From the NCBI GenBank assembly GCA_016764015.1, contig JAESSR010000164.1, forward strand, positions 1-14,158: DNA of 14,158 nt, written 5' to 3'. The translations under genes and the position numbers were made by a program. The number at the start of each line of letters is the position of its first letter. Position 1 is the first letter of the stretch. The stretch is from Phycisphaerales bacterium (GTDB lineage Bacteria > Planctomycetota > Phycisphaerae > Phycisphaerales > UBA1924). This document shows, one piece after another, positions 1-5,835 of the stretch. The notes beneath the pieces are model-generated. The model searched no databases, was not told the DNA's origin, and was given only the letters and a program-made list of their open reading frames with translations.

Positions 1-89
1 CTCATGCCTTTTGTTATTCTTGAGCCTATAGTGTTTTTATGTATTCCAGTGCTTGCGCTTAATAACGCTATGTTTTTGTAGTCGCCCAT
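1..89 (-). CDS. N-terminal fragment of a possible helix-turn-helix protein (3' partial)
   Basis: An ATG at 89 is preceded by a good ribosome site (GGGGTGAG, 3 bases before the ATG) and opens a frame that stays open to the window edge (29 codons visible). The visible peptide contains ALLSASTGIHKNTIGSRI followed by a KG pair. This looks like the recognition part of small phage HTH proteins, in which a short TGI-x-NTI turn is followed by an R-I-x-x-G tail. Only the N terminus is present, so the family is a guess. It lies 3 bases after the stop of the 32-residue peptide, in the same direction as the other small genes, so it is probably their last visible member. Confidence is moderate that it is a gene and low for its function. 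Confidence 0.4.
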   Translation of the reverse strand, partial: MGDYKNIALLSASTGIHKNTIGSRITKGM

Positions 90-92
90 AAC

Positions 93-191
93 TCACCCCG
101 AACATGACGCATAAAGTAAAATCAGAATTATCAGCACGACAAGTGCAAATGCTTCGCTGTCGCAGTTTAGCGTTTTATTAAACGGATTCAT
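93..191 (-). CDS. 32-residue hydrophobic peptide, function unknown
   Basis: This short frame starts at an ATG (191-189) placed 4 bases after a GGGGGTAAAGA purine-rich ribosome site. It encodes a polar N terminus (MNPFNKTLNCDSEAF) followed by one predicted membrane helix (ALVVLIILILLYA) and ends in SCSG. The start overlaps the stop of the upstream 23-residue peptide by four bases (ATGA), so translation is probably coupled. The YASC near the end resembles a lipobox but only two residues follow the cysteine, so lipidation is unlikely to be meaningful. Single-helix peptides of this size packed among phage regulators could be holin-like, virion or inhibitor peptides; nothing here decides between these. 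Confidence 0.45.
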   Translation of the reverse strand: MNPFNKTLNCDSEAFALVVLIILILLYASCSG

Positions 192-259
192 TCTTTACCC
201 CCTAAACATAAAGCCCAAACCAAACACCACAAACCTAACACGATAAATAAAATACTCAT
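188..259 (-). CDS. 23-residue hydrophobic peptide, function unknown
   Basis: The frame opens at an ATG (259-257) that overlaps the stop of the 72-residue Cro-like gene by four bases and closes in another ATGA overlap with the next peptide. The product is almost wholly hydrophobic (MSILFIVLGLWCLVWALCLG, then GKE), a single membrane-spanning segment with a charged C-terminal tail. It could be real or merely a leader that couples the genes on each side. Support comes from the unbroken chain of stop/start overlaps rather than from homology. No function is claimed. Confidence 0.4.
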   Translation of the reverse strand: MSILFIVLGLWCLVWALCLGGKE

Positions 260-474
260 TCTTCATTCTCACAAAACATAACTTTTACGACTTCACCAAC
301 GAGCAAAGCCAAACTTTCATCTAAAGCGAGCTGTCCTTTGCTTGCGACATATAGCCGCATTTGTAGCATTGGCCGTATGTGTTCGCAAAACTTAAACGAG
401 CCATAACCACATCCTGCCGCCTTGCTTGCTGCTTCTTCGCTGCCAAAGTATGCAATAGCTTCGGAGCTAGTCAT
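256..474 (-). CDS. Cro-like small DNA-binding protein of phage type
   Basis: A 72-residue protein beginning MTSSEAIAYFGSEEAASKAA. The AIAYFGS-x-x-A-x-x-KAAG opening closely resembles Cro/YdaS-type repressors, which start with a helix ending in YFGS and then an A-x-x-A helix-turn-helix. Residues 3-40 would hold the HTH. The rest (QLALDESLALLVGEVVKVMF) is probably a dimerisation strand or helix. Expected role: binding operator DNA in the lysis/lysogeny switch of a phage or prophage, acting in the cytoplasm. Its ATG overlaps the stop of the upstream 68-residue HTH gene by four bases and its own stop overlaps the next start, so the genes form a tight operon. It is cysteine-rich for its size (GCGYGSFKFC). 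The family assignment rests on motif resemblance only. Confidence 0.6.
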   Translation of the reverse strand: MTSSEAIAYFGSEEAASKAAGCGYGSFKFCEHIRPMLQMRLYVASKGQLALDESLALLVGEVVKVMFCENEE

Positions 475-677
475 AACATCACCCGGTTGATGTCAGTTAT
501 TTTGATTTTATATCCCTGTTTATGAGCTGCAAGCATGAACTCACCACGCCATTTAGATGAGATATATCCGTTTGCTACCATGTGGCCTACCGTACTTTTA
601 CCGCAACCGATAGCACTGGCAACGCCAGCATATCCGCCCATGTTTTTGACTAATTCAGCAAATTCTAATCGTGTCAT
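471..677 (-). CDS. Small helix-turn-helix regulator of phage/YdaS-like type
   Basis: A 68-residue protein beginning MTRLEFAELVKNMGG. An A-x-x-I-G-C-G-K-S-T-V helix-turn-helix at residues ~20-36 is followed by GYISSKWRGEFMLAAHKQGY, matching the pattern G-x-I-x-x-x-W-R-x-x-x-x-x-A-x-x-x-G seen after the HTH in YdaS/carph-isopro-type phage regulators. I start it at the ATG at 677, preceded by GGAT four bases upstream. The same frame is open to 752, but those extra residues (MIPMIRSETRKG and on) lie in DNA that codes on the other strand for the GAF domain, so they are probably chance. The stop overlaps the start of the Cro-like gene by four bases. Two adjacent small HTH proteins are what a phage immunity or early region would contain. 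Its promoter would have to lie beyond the junction, in DNA of a different character, which is odd. Confidence 0.6.
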   Translation of the reverse strand: MTRLEFAELVKNMGGYAGVASAIGCGKSTVGHMVANGYISSKWRGEFMLAAHKQGYKIKITDINRVML

Positions 678-694
678 TTTTATCCGGCTCTCGG
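678..694. other. Composition junction: phage-like DNA abuts a GAF-domain gene
   Basis: Left of this point the DNA is AT-richer and codes on the minus strand for small phage-like proteins. Right of it the DNA is GC-richer and codes on the plus strand for the second half of a GAF domain. The HTH gene starts at 677 and the first convincing GAF residues (GARSSLTVPL) begin at codon 694, so the break lies within about 17 bases. The plus-strand frame is open across the join back to 535, but its first ~53 residues (MNSPRHLDEIYPF and on) have no GAF character and are the antisense of the HTH gene. I see no convincing target duplication or attachment core, because only one side of the event is visible. 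Confidence 0.6.
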
Positions 695-1518
695 GGGCGC
701 GTTCGAGTCTGACGGTGCCTTTGCGTGTTTCGGACCGGATCATTGGGATCATGGATATCGAATCGCAACAGCCCGGCGCGTTTGACGATCAGGACAGGAT
801 GTACGCCGAGATATTTGGCCGATATGTCGCGATGGCGCTGCACATGCTGCAGTTGTTGGTGACAGAACGGACCGAGACGAACATGGTGGTTTCTGATCGG
901 ATGACCGGCGAGATCAATGAGCCGCTCGATGATATTACGCATGAGATTGAGTGGTTGGTCGAGCATGAACTCGATGCAGACCCTGAAACCAAGGCGCATA
1001 TTAAGCGGATCATGGTTGATGTCGAAGCGATCCGTAGCCGGGTGAAGTCAGTAGCGAGCGGCCCGCAGACATTGCTTGGTGTTGATAAAGCAATGCTCCA
1101 ACGCGAGCAAGACCCTGAGATGGTCGGCAAGCGGGTGCTGGTGGTTGATGACAACAAGAAGATCCGCAAGATCATCGGCGAGGTGCTTTCGCATCGTGGG
1201 TGCGAAACCACGGTTGTGTCTGACGGTGCGAAAGCCATCGGTTTGCTTGAGACGATCGCGACGAACAACACGCAGCCGTTTGATCTGGTGATCTCTGATA
1301 TCCAGATGCCCGATCGCAACGGATATGAGGTGTTTAGCGCAGCCCGCAAGAACTGCCCGGGTGTGCCTGTGATTCTGATGACCGGCTTTGGATATGACCC
1401 GCACCATTCGATCGTGCGAGCCTCGCAAGATGGCTTGCAGAGCGTGCTCTTTAAGCCCTTCGAGATTGAGCTGCTGATGGGGCAGGTGCGAGAGGCATTG
1501 GGGATTGAGAAGGACTAA
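694..1518 (+). CDS. 5'-truncated GAF / degenerate DHp-like / receiver-domain signalling protein
   Basis: The product has three parts. First comes the C-terminal half of a GAF sensor domain (GARSSLTVPLRVSDRIIGIMD, then PGAFDDQD). Next is a helical linker at about 901-1080. Last is a complete receiver domain from about 1120: VLVVDDN with the acidic pair at codons 1147 and 1150, phosphoacceptor Asp at 1297 in VISDIQMPDRNGY, switch Thr at 1381 in LMTGFGY, and Lys at 1453 in LFKPF. All key receiver residues are present, so it should accept phosphate from a histidine kinase. The linker contains GEINEPLDDI, which resembles the kinase H-box HEINNPLxxI with Gly in place of His, so it is probably a dead dimerisation helix pair. 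There is no output domain after the receiver. The N-terminal half of the GAF domain is missing at the junction near 680-694; the frame reads on into unrelated DNA to an ATG at 535, and an internal ATG exists at 751. It converges with prmC. Confidence 0.75.
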   Translation, partial: GARSSLTVPLRVSDRIIGIMDIESQQPGAFDDQDRMYAEIFGRYVAMALHMLQLLVTERTETNMVVSDRMTGEINEPLDDITHEIEWLVEHELDADPETKAHIKRIMVDVEAIRSRVKSVASGPQTLLGVDKAMLQREQDPEMVGKRVLVVDDNKKIRKIIGEVLSHRGCETTVVSDGAKAIGLLETIATNNTQPFDLVISDIQMPDRNGYEVFSAARKNCPGVPVILMTGFGYDPHHSIVRASQDGLQSVLFKPFEIELLMGQVREALGIEKD

Positions 1519-1556
1519 GTGTGTTCCTTCCTTCATTGGATATTGCGGTTTGATCC

Positions 1557-1663
1557 GGTGCCGTGGTTAAGAAATATCGTAGAGATTTTTAACTACGCTC
1601 TTGGATTACAAGGAAACCAAAGAGCGTAGTTAAAAACCCTTCGGGTTTGTCAACCACGGCACC
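1557..1663. repeat. Paired-hairpin palindromic element, copy 1 (REP/MITE-like)
   Basis: The ends are a perfect 12-bp inverted repeat, GGTGCCGTGGTT (1557-1568) and its complement (1652-1663). A second perfect 17-bp inverted repeat lies inside (1586-1602 with 1620-1636). Each half also folds on its own: the left half as AAATATC-GTA-GAGATTT (one mismatch, 1570-1586) and the right half as AAACCC-TTC-GGGTTT (1634-1639 with 1643-1648; loop GAA on the minus strand). The two halves are therefore inverted homologues of one unit: GGTGCC, short stem, hairpin, then TTAACTAC. A second copy of this architecture lies at 11394-11482. It fills most of the gap between the convergent ends of the receiver gene and prmC and contains no gene. 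REP pairs mobilised by IS200-like (RAYT) transposases are the nearest known parallel, but no transposase is present here. Confidence 0.7.
1632..1648 (-). terminator. Possible terminator for prmC, inside the repeat
   Basis: Read on the minus strand, the right hairpin of the repeat is AAACCC-GAA-GGGTTT followed by two more T residues (GGGTTTTT in total) about 46 bases after the prmC stop codon. A short GC-containing stem followed by a T run fits a weak Rho-independent terminator. The T run is short and the structure is better explained as part of the repeat, so this is a secondary role at most. Confidence 0.3.
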
Positions 1664-1694
1664 AAGGCAAGATTATGCGAGAATGGTGCTATTG

Positions 1695-2621
1695 CTATGT
1701 GCGCGTTGCGATCAATACACGATCGAGCCCGTCGCTGTCTTTGGCCATGCGGGCGTTGGTTAAGAGTTCATGGTCATTGGCGAGTTGTAGGCATTGGTCT
1801 GCGGTGCATGAGGCGATCTCTATGAGGAGCATGCCGCCGGTGGTGAGTAGGCGTGGGGCGTCTTGTATGAGCTTTGCGACGAACTCTAAGCCGTTGTCTT
1901 TGGCGCGCAACGCGAGGGTTGGTTCGTGGTCTTTGACATTGGGTTCGACGGCTGCCCACTCATGATCTGGAATATAAGGCGGGTTCGAGCAGATATAGTT
2001 CAATGAAGCATTGTTGCCTGCGATTGGGTGGGCGTTGATCGGTTCGAGCAGGTCGCCTGCGATGAGTTCTATGCGGTCTTCGAGTTTGTGTTTAGCGGTG
2101 TTGAGCCCCGCGACTTCGAGGGCATCTGTTGAGATGTCCGTCGCGATCACGCGTGCGCCCGGGAGACCCTTGGCGAGGGCGCAGGCGATGCAGCCGCTGC
2201 CGGTGCAGATGTCGGCGATCATGATTCCGGTGCCCGCATCGGATTCACGCAGTGCGTTGTCAGCAGGATTGTTGCGGGCGTGCTGGAGGACTTCTTCGAT
2301 GATGGTGAGTGTTGACGGGCGGGGGATGAGGACGCGCGAGTCAACCTTGAAGTGCATGGTGAAGAAGACTTCTTCGCCGACGAGGTATTGGATGGGTTCG
2401 TGATTGAGTGCGCGTTTGACGAGATCACGCAGCGTGTCGCGTTCGAGCGGGGATGCTGGGCGATCGGTCTCCATGTAGAGACGCAGGCGATCACACCCGA
2501 GCACATGGGCAAGGAGCATTTCGGACATCCGCCTTGGGGAGTCGAGGTCAGCAGCTTCAAAGGCTTTGTTCATCCACGCGAGCAGGTCGCGGGTGGTCCA
2601 AGATTTGGTTGGCGTTGCCAT
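1695..2621 (-). CDS. prmC: Peptide chain release factor N5-glutamine methyltransferase
   Basis: PrmC (HemK) methylates the glutamine of the GGQ motif of release factors RF1 and RF2 using S-adenosylmethionine, which raises peptide-release efficiency; it acts in the cytoplasm. With the ATG at 2621 the protein has 308 residues, slightly above the usual ~280-300. An N-terminal helical domain for release-factor binding comes first (residues ~5-75), then RVLIPRPST (~96-104), the SAM-binding loop ADICTGSGCIACA (~136-148), ATDIS at the acidic ribose-binding strand, and the substrate-glutamine motif NPPY at residues 213-216 in SNPPYIPDHEW. The usual PRPET is PRPST here, a change just outside the catalytic core. 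I prefer ATG 2621 to the upstream start at 2699, because the extra 26 residues (MSYPQRQRPRGG) are unlike the family. No Shine-Dalgarno is visible, but TATACT lies 6 bases before the ATG. It is the last gene of the mre cluster, 92 bases after the 102-residue gene. Confidence 0.9.
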   Translation of the reverse strand: MATPTKSWTTRDLLAWMNKAFEAADLDSPRRMSEMLLAHVLGCDRLRLYMETDRPASPLERDTLRDLVKRALNHEPIQYLVGEEVFFTMHFKVDSRVLIPRPSTLTIIEEVLQHARNNPADNALRESDAGTGIMIADICTGSGCIACALAKGLPGARVIATDISTDALEVAGLNTAKHKLEDRIELIAGDLLEPINAHPIAGNNASLNYICSNPPYIPDHEWAAVEPNVKDHEPTLALRAKDNGLEFVAKLIQDAPRLLTTGGMLLIEIASCTADQCLQLANDHELLTNARMAKDSDGLDRVLIATRT

Positions 2622-2627
2622 GGGTGG

Positions 2628-2633
2628 AGTATA
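2628..2633 (-). promoter_or_regulatory. Candidate -10 element (TATACT) giving a leaderless prmC transcript
   Basis: TATACT (five of six bases of the sigma-70 consensus) lies 6 bases before the prmC ATG, where transcription would start almost at the A of the start codon. No Shine-Dalgarno is present between. A TTTTCA at 2649-2654 could serve as a -35 but the spacing is only 15 bases. The support is the same arrangement at three other genes in the window. Confidence 0.35.
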
Positions 2634-2713
2634 TGCGAGGCTGTGGGGTGAAAAATGTTTTTCTCCTCCCCTGGGTCTCTGCCTCTGAGGATATGACATG
2701 GCACGAGTCGTGA

Positions 2714-3022
2714 TTAGTGGTTGTGTAGATAACGAAAAAAAGATTCTGCACGCTGCTCATCACCTGTCGCGACCAGTATGAATGCTTGTGCGGATGTATG
2801 ACTTTGATCCCAGTTGTTTGGGTCATCAAAAATCGCTCTCCACTCCCAGTCTTGGGTAGGTTGGCCATCGCGATGCAGAGAAACGAGGGCGTGTTTGAGG
2901 AATCGCTCGATGATAATGCGTGCGGTGCATACATCTCCGATTTGCTTCGCGGCGAACCAGAGCGTGATGTCCTCATGCTGAATGCACTCATACAGATCGT
3001 GTTCTGGGGAGCAATCACTCAT
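2714..3022 (-). CDS. 102-residue protein of unknown function, coupled to the GlmU-like gene
   Basis: I do not recognise this protein. It is soluble, acidic and aromatic-rich, with an early helical stretch (ITLWFAAKQIGDVCTARIII, then ERFLKHALVSL) and a second half containing DWEWRAIFDDPNNWD and ATGDEQRAESFFRYLHNH. No signal peptide, membrane segment or known catalytic motif is visible. Its ATG overlaps the TGA of the preceding GlmU-like gene by four bases, so it is almost certainly translated by coupling to it and probably works with it or is at least co-regulated. Reading direction, the ATGA overlap and host-like composition make it a convincing gene although it is short. A 92-base gap separates it from prmC. 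Confidence 0.65.
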   Translation of the reverse strand: MSDCSPEHDLYECIQHEDITLWFAAKQIGDVCTARIIIERFLKHALVSLHRDGQPTQDWEWRAIFDDPNNWDQSHTSAQAFILVATGDEQRAESFFRYLHNH

Positions 3023-4311
3023 GAATCAGTTTTCGTCAAGTGACTCAGATCTTTCCCCGGCCAGCTAAACGCCTCTTGCCCGGTGACGGTTTCGTGGAGG
3101 ATCGTCACTCTTCGGCTGTACGCCTGCGATTGTTTGATCCCGCGTCGGTCCATCACGGTCATCGAGACATCGACAAACTTGCCTAGGCGGAAGTTCTTCA
3201 CGCCTGCATCGGTGTGCCAGGAGAAGCCTTCGGTGGTGCCCGCGAGTGGGGTGGATGCTGCGAACATGGTTCCCAGATGTGCGACGCATCCGGTCATGAT
3301 GCGTGTGTTGATGGCGGTCTTGACATGATCACCCATGGTGACGCCGAGGGAGGTTTCGCCGGTCTTTTCGTTGCTTGATTTGCTGGTGGCTTTGGCGTTG
3401 ATTGTGCCGTAGGTGTTGAGGAGGTTTGAGTTGGTGGTCCCCGCACCAAGGTTGGACCATTCGCCGATCCATGAGTCGCCCAGGTGTCCGGCATGTCCTT
3501 TGTTTGCGTACCCTTGGAAGATTGTCCCGCCGACTTCGCCTGCGACTTTGCAGACCGGTCCGATGGCGGTGTTGGGTTTGATGTTGGCGTGTTCGAGGAC
3601 GGAACTGCCCGGGCCGATGTATGCCGGGCCGGTGATGATCGCGCCGGGATGGATGGTTGTGTTTTCTTCGATAACGATCGGGCCGGTGGTTGAGTTGAGT
3701 ATGACCCCGGGCATGACGATCGCCTCGGGGGAGATCGCGATGCCTTGGGTGCCGATGAGCGTGACCCCTACGGGAGCTTGGTCAACCTTCTTCATATTCT
3801 GGGCGATGACCTGCAAATCAAACTCAAGTGATGCATCGCGAAATTGTTTCCAATCCCAAGGCTTACTCATCAGGTGCTTGCCTTCGATCTCGACGGGTTC
3901 CATCTCGGGCTGATTGCCCATGAGCATGTCGCGTACGCCTGTCGATGTAAGTCGGACGGCGACCATGTCGCCGGTGTCCTTTTCAATGAGTACTTGTCCA
4001 AGTGTGATTTCTTTGATCGCACGCACCGGCAGCGGGCAACGAGCGTTGATGAGCAAGACCTCTTCGTCACCTTCTTCGGGAGGCGTGTTCACCGGGATGC
4101 TCGTAAGCTCCGCGGTCAGCTCGGCCATATTCGCAGGCACAACGACCCCGATAGGTTCAAGATCAAACGCGATAGTCAGCCGTTCCGAGATCGTCAACGC
4201 CCCGGTGCGGACGGCGAAGGTTGGGCGGAGATCATTGAGCGGCGAGAGCGTGCCCTTGCCGTCGTCGAAGAGGATCGCTTTAGTCTTGTTGGTGGTGGGA
4301 TCAGTGCTCAT
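3019..4311 (-). CDS. GlmU-like sugar nucleotidyltransferase with left-handed beta-helix (NTP_transf_4 type)
   Basis: A 430-residue two-domain protein. The N-terminal ~170 residues begin AILFDDGKGTLSPLNDLRPT and AVRTGALTISERL, the signature of the NTP_transf_4 branch of nucleotidyltransferases, in which the classic LxGGxGTRM loop of GlmU is replaced. From ~180 to ~400 the chain has hexapeptide-repeat turns (AISPEAIVMPGVILNSTTG, IVIEENTTIHPGAIIT, AYIGPGSSVLEHANIKP) and then IGEWSNLGAGTTNSNLLNTYG, which matches the acyltransferase-like beta-helix of GlmU. GlmU itself acetylates glucosamine-1-phosphate and joins it to UTP to make UDP-GlcNAc, the first committed precursor of peptidoglycan; whether this relative keeps both reactions is unknown. 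It follows mreD by 21 bases and overlaps the 102-residue gene. TATAAT lies 8 bases before its ATG and there is no Shine-Dalgarno, so it may also have its own leaderless transcript. The family is fairly certain, the substrate is not. Confidence 0.8.
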   Translation of the reverse strand: MSTDPTTNKTKAILFDDGKGTLSPLNDLRPTFAVRTGALTISERLTIAFDLEPIGVVVPANMAELTAELTSIPVNTPPEEGDEEVLLINARCPLPVRAIKEITLGQVLIEKDTGDMVAVRLTSTGVRDMLMGNQPEMEPVEIEGKHLMSKPWDWKQFRDASLEFDLQVIAQNMKKVDQAPVGVTLIGTQGIAISPEAIVMPGVILNSTTGPIVIEENTTIHPGAIITGPAYIGPGSSVLEHANIKPNTAIGPVCKVAGEVGGTIFQGYANKGHAGHLGDSWIGEWSNLGAGTTNSNLLNTYGTINAKATSKSSNEKTGETSLGVTMGDHVKTAINTRIMTGCVAHLGTMFAASTPLAGTTEGFSWHTDAGVKNFRLGKFVDVSMTVMDRRGIKQSQAYSRRVTILHETVTGQEAFSWPGKDLSHLTKTDS

Positions 4312-4319
4312 ATAAGCAG

Positions 4320-4325
4320 ATTATA
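4320..4325 (-). promoter_or_regulatory. Candidate -10 element (TATAAT) before the GlmU-like gene
   Basis: A perfect TATAAT lies in the 21-base gap between mreD and the GlmU-like gene, with its last base 8 bases before the ATG. Transcription from it would start within two or three bases of the start codon. No good -35 hexamer is visible in the end of mreD (GAGAAC at 17 bases is poor), and no ribosome site precedes the ATG. Confidence 0.4.
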
Positions 4326-4332
4326 GAGGGTG

Positions 4333-4902
4333 CTAGCGGATCGTTCTCGCGAACCGTGTCGGTACCGATGAATGGAACCCAAAGGTTGGGGCGAGGGCAA
4401 AGAAGATGATCGACAAGAGCAGTGCGCTCAGCCCGGTGTACAACGATGAGAACGATCGCTGGACAAGCTGGTCGCTGGCATCCCAGATCAACGGGTTGGT
4501 GCCCATGTTGCGAGCGGTGAAGATCGCAATCACCACGACCTGCGCCACAAACGATGACGCGATGGCGATGATGACCAAGGTCAACGGGTTGCGTCTGATC
4601 AGCGATCCACGGATCGCCAGGATCGTATGGCACCCAAGGAGATACCCAAGGGCGTAAGGTCCAACGATGACAACCGACCCGCCGTCGGCTCGTGCCATCG
4701 GCGACACCAGGTCCATCAGCAATCCAAGGGTGATCGCAGCCCAAAGTGCCTGCTTGCGCGGCGCGTAGAGTGCAACGAACGCCATCAGCGGGATGACCAT
4801 GCTCGGATGAATCGACCCTGCTCCAGCATCAAGGACAGGGAGCAATGCCAGTTCGAGTCCAAAGATGATCCAGGTGACGAACGCGAAGACAAACCAGTTC
4901 AT
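4333..4902 (-). CDS. mreD: Rod shape-determining protein MreD
   Basis: A 189-residue, strongly hydrophobic protein with about five membrane segments: FVFAFVTWIIFGLELALLPV near the N terminus, then VIPLMAFVALYA, ITLGLLMDLVSP, LVIIAIASSFVAQVVVIAIF and ALLLSIIFFALAPTF. The GLLMDLVSP stretch fits the short G-x-x-x-D motif of MreD proteins. MreD is an inner-membrane partner of MreC in the elongasome, the complex that directs side-wall peptidoglycan synthesis along MreB filaments. Sequence conservation in the family is low, so the call leans on topology, length (usual 160-190) and its place directly after mreC, whose stop it overlaps by four bases (ATGA). Confidence 0.85.
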   Translation of the reverse strand: MNWFVFAFVTWIIFGLELALLPVLDAGAGSIHPSMVIPLMAFVALYAPRKQALWAAITLGLLMDLVSPMARADGGSVVIVGPYALGYLLGCHTILAIRGSLIRRNPLTLVIIAIASSFVAQVVVIAIFTARNMGTNPLIWDASDQLVQRSFSSLYTGLSALLLSIIFFALAPTFGFHSSVPTRFARTIR

Positions 4903-5774
4903 GGCGTCGCTCCGTTCTCTGATGAATCAAGCACAGGCAGACGGAAGATGACATCGCGAACCCTGCGGAGGTCTTTGATGGTCGGCGCGACGATGATGCG
5001 TTGACGCAGAGGTTGGGCATCGTTGCGTTCGATGCGCTGGATCGTACCGATCACGAGCATCTGGGCGTGTCGAGGCCATTGGTTGTCGAGCAGGCGGACC
5101 TCTTGGCCAACTTGCACGCTTGTCGTTTCATCAGTCGTGGATCGCCCGACCTCACCTCGCAGCGTGCCATCACCCACCGGGGTGAGCAGGCAGATCGCTT
5201 GCTCGGTGCCCGATTCATTGAGCAGCACCGTCGCCTGGATCGGGGGGGCAGACTTGGCAGTGATCGGCAGCACCGTCGATGTTTTTCCATCGACTCGGCT
5301 CACCTTGCCGAGCAACTGGACCGCATCAACAACCACGACCGTGCCTTGGGTGAGCCCTTCGACCTTGCCGCTGCGGATCAGCAGCAGATCGCCGACAAGC
5401 CCTGACACGCGTGGTCGATGCACCTGACGAACATTGAGATTCGGAGTAATGGCAGCCCCGCGCGAGAACTCATCAACAAGGGTCATCAAGCGATTGTTCT
5501 CTCCACGGATCTGAAGTAGCTCGGTGCGTACACGATCAAGCTCATCACCGATGGCGCGTTCACGATCCGATGCATCCGGGTCTGAAATTGCAGGCGGGAT
5601 AATGGTGTCGACCGCGATGGTGATCGGGTGAGCGATCGGCGAGATGACAACCTGTGCTTGGGCAGCGAACCAGTTGGTCCACTGAACCCACCGAATCGGT
5701 GAGAACGAGAGCGCAAAGAGCACCATGACCGTGATGGGCATCGACCATCTCACAATCAAAGGCTGGTGTTGCAT
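4899..5774 (-). CDS. mreC: Rod shape-determining protein MreC
   Basis: A 291-residue protein with one N-terminal membrane anchor (MPITVMVLFALSFSPI, residues ~12-27). A coiled-coil follows at ~68-105 (RERAIGDELDRVRTELLQI and on), then the two beta-barrel subdomains of MreC from ~120 (VSGLVGDLLLIRSGKVEGL, GTVVVVDAVQLLGKV, TVLLNESGTEQAICLL). MreC dimerises in the periplasm and couples penicillin-binding proteins to the cytoplasmic MreB filament. The start at 5774 is supported by GAGGA 8 bases upstream. It lies 61 bases downstream of mreB and overlaps mreD by four bases, the standard mreBCD order. Nothing is broken or missing. Confidence 0.9.
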   Translation of the reverse strand: MQHQPLIVRWSMPITVMVLFALSFSPIRWVQWTNWFAAQAQVVISPIAHPITIAVDTIIPPAISDPDASDRERAIGDELDRVRTELLQIRGENNRLMTLVDEFSRGAAITPNLNVRQVHRPRVSGLVGDLLLIRSGKVEGLTQGTVVVVDAVQLLGKVSRVDGKTSTVLPITAKSAPPIQATVLLNESGTEQAICLLTPVGDGTLRGEVGRSTTDETTSVQVGQEVRLLDNQWPRHAQMLVIGTIQRIERNDAQPLRQRIIVAPTIKDLRRVRDVIFRLPVLDSSENGATP

Positions 5775-5835
5775 TGTGTATTCCTCAGCGGCTCGGCAGC
5801 ACTGCTCGACATATTGCTCAATCGATCGTTCGGGC

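Noticed and set aside
535..693. N-terminal 53 residues of the plus-strand frame that leads into the GAF-receiver protein
   Set aside because: They are antisense to the HTH gene, have no GAF character and come from the AT-rich side of the junction; the frame is open across the join by chance.
789..1349. Long minus-strand open frame opposite the receiver-domain gene
   Set aside because: It is a serine/threonine-rich shadow of the receiver gene and has no independent support.
2622..2699. 26-residue N-terminal extension of PrmC
   Set aside because: The residues are low-complexity and unlike the family, and the ATG at 2621 gives a normal N-terminal domain with a candidate promoter just upstream.
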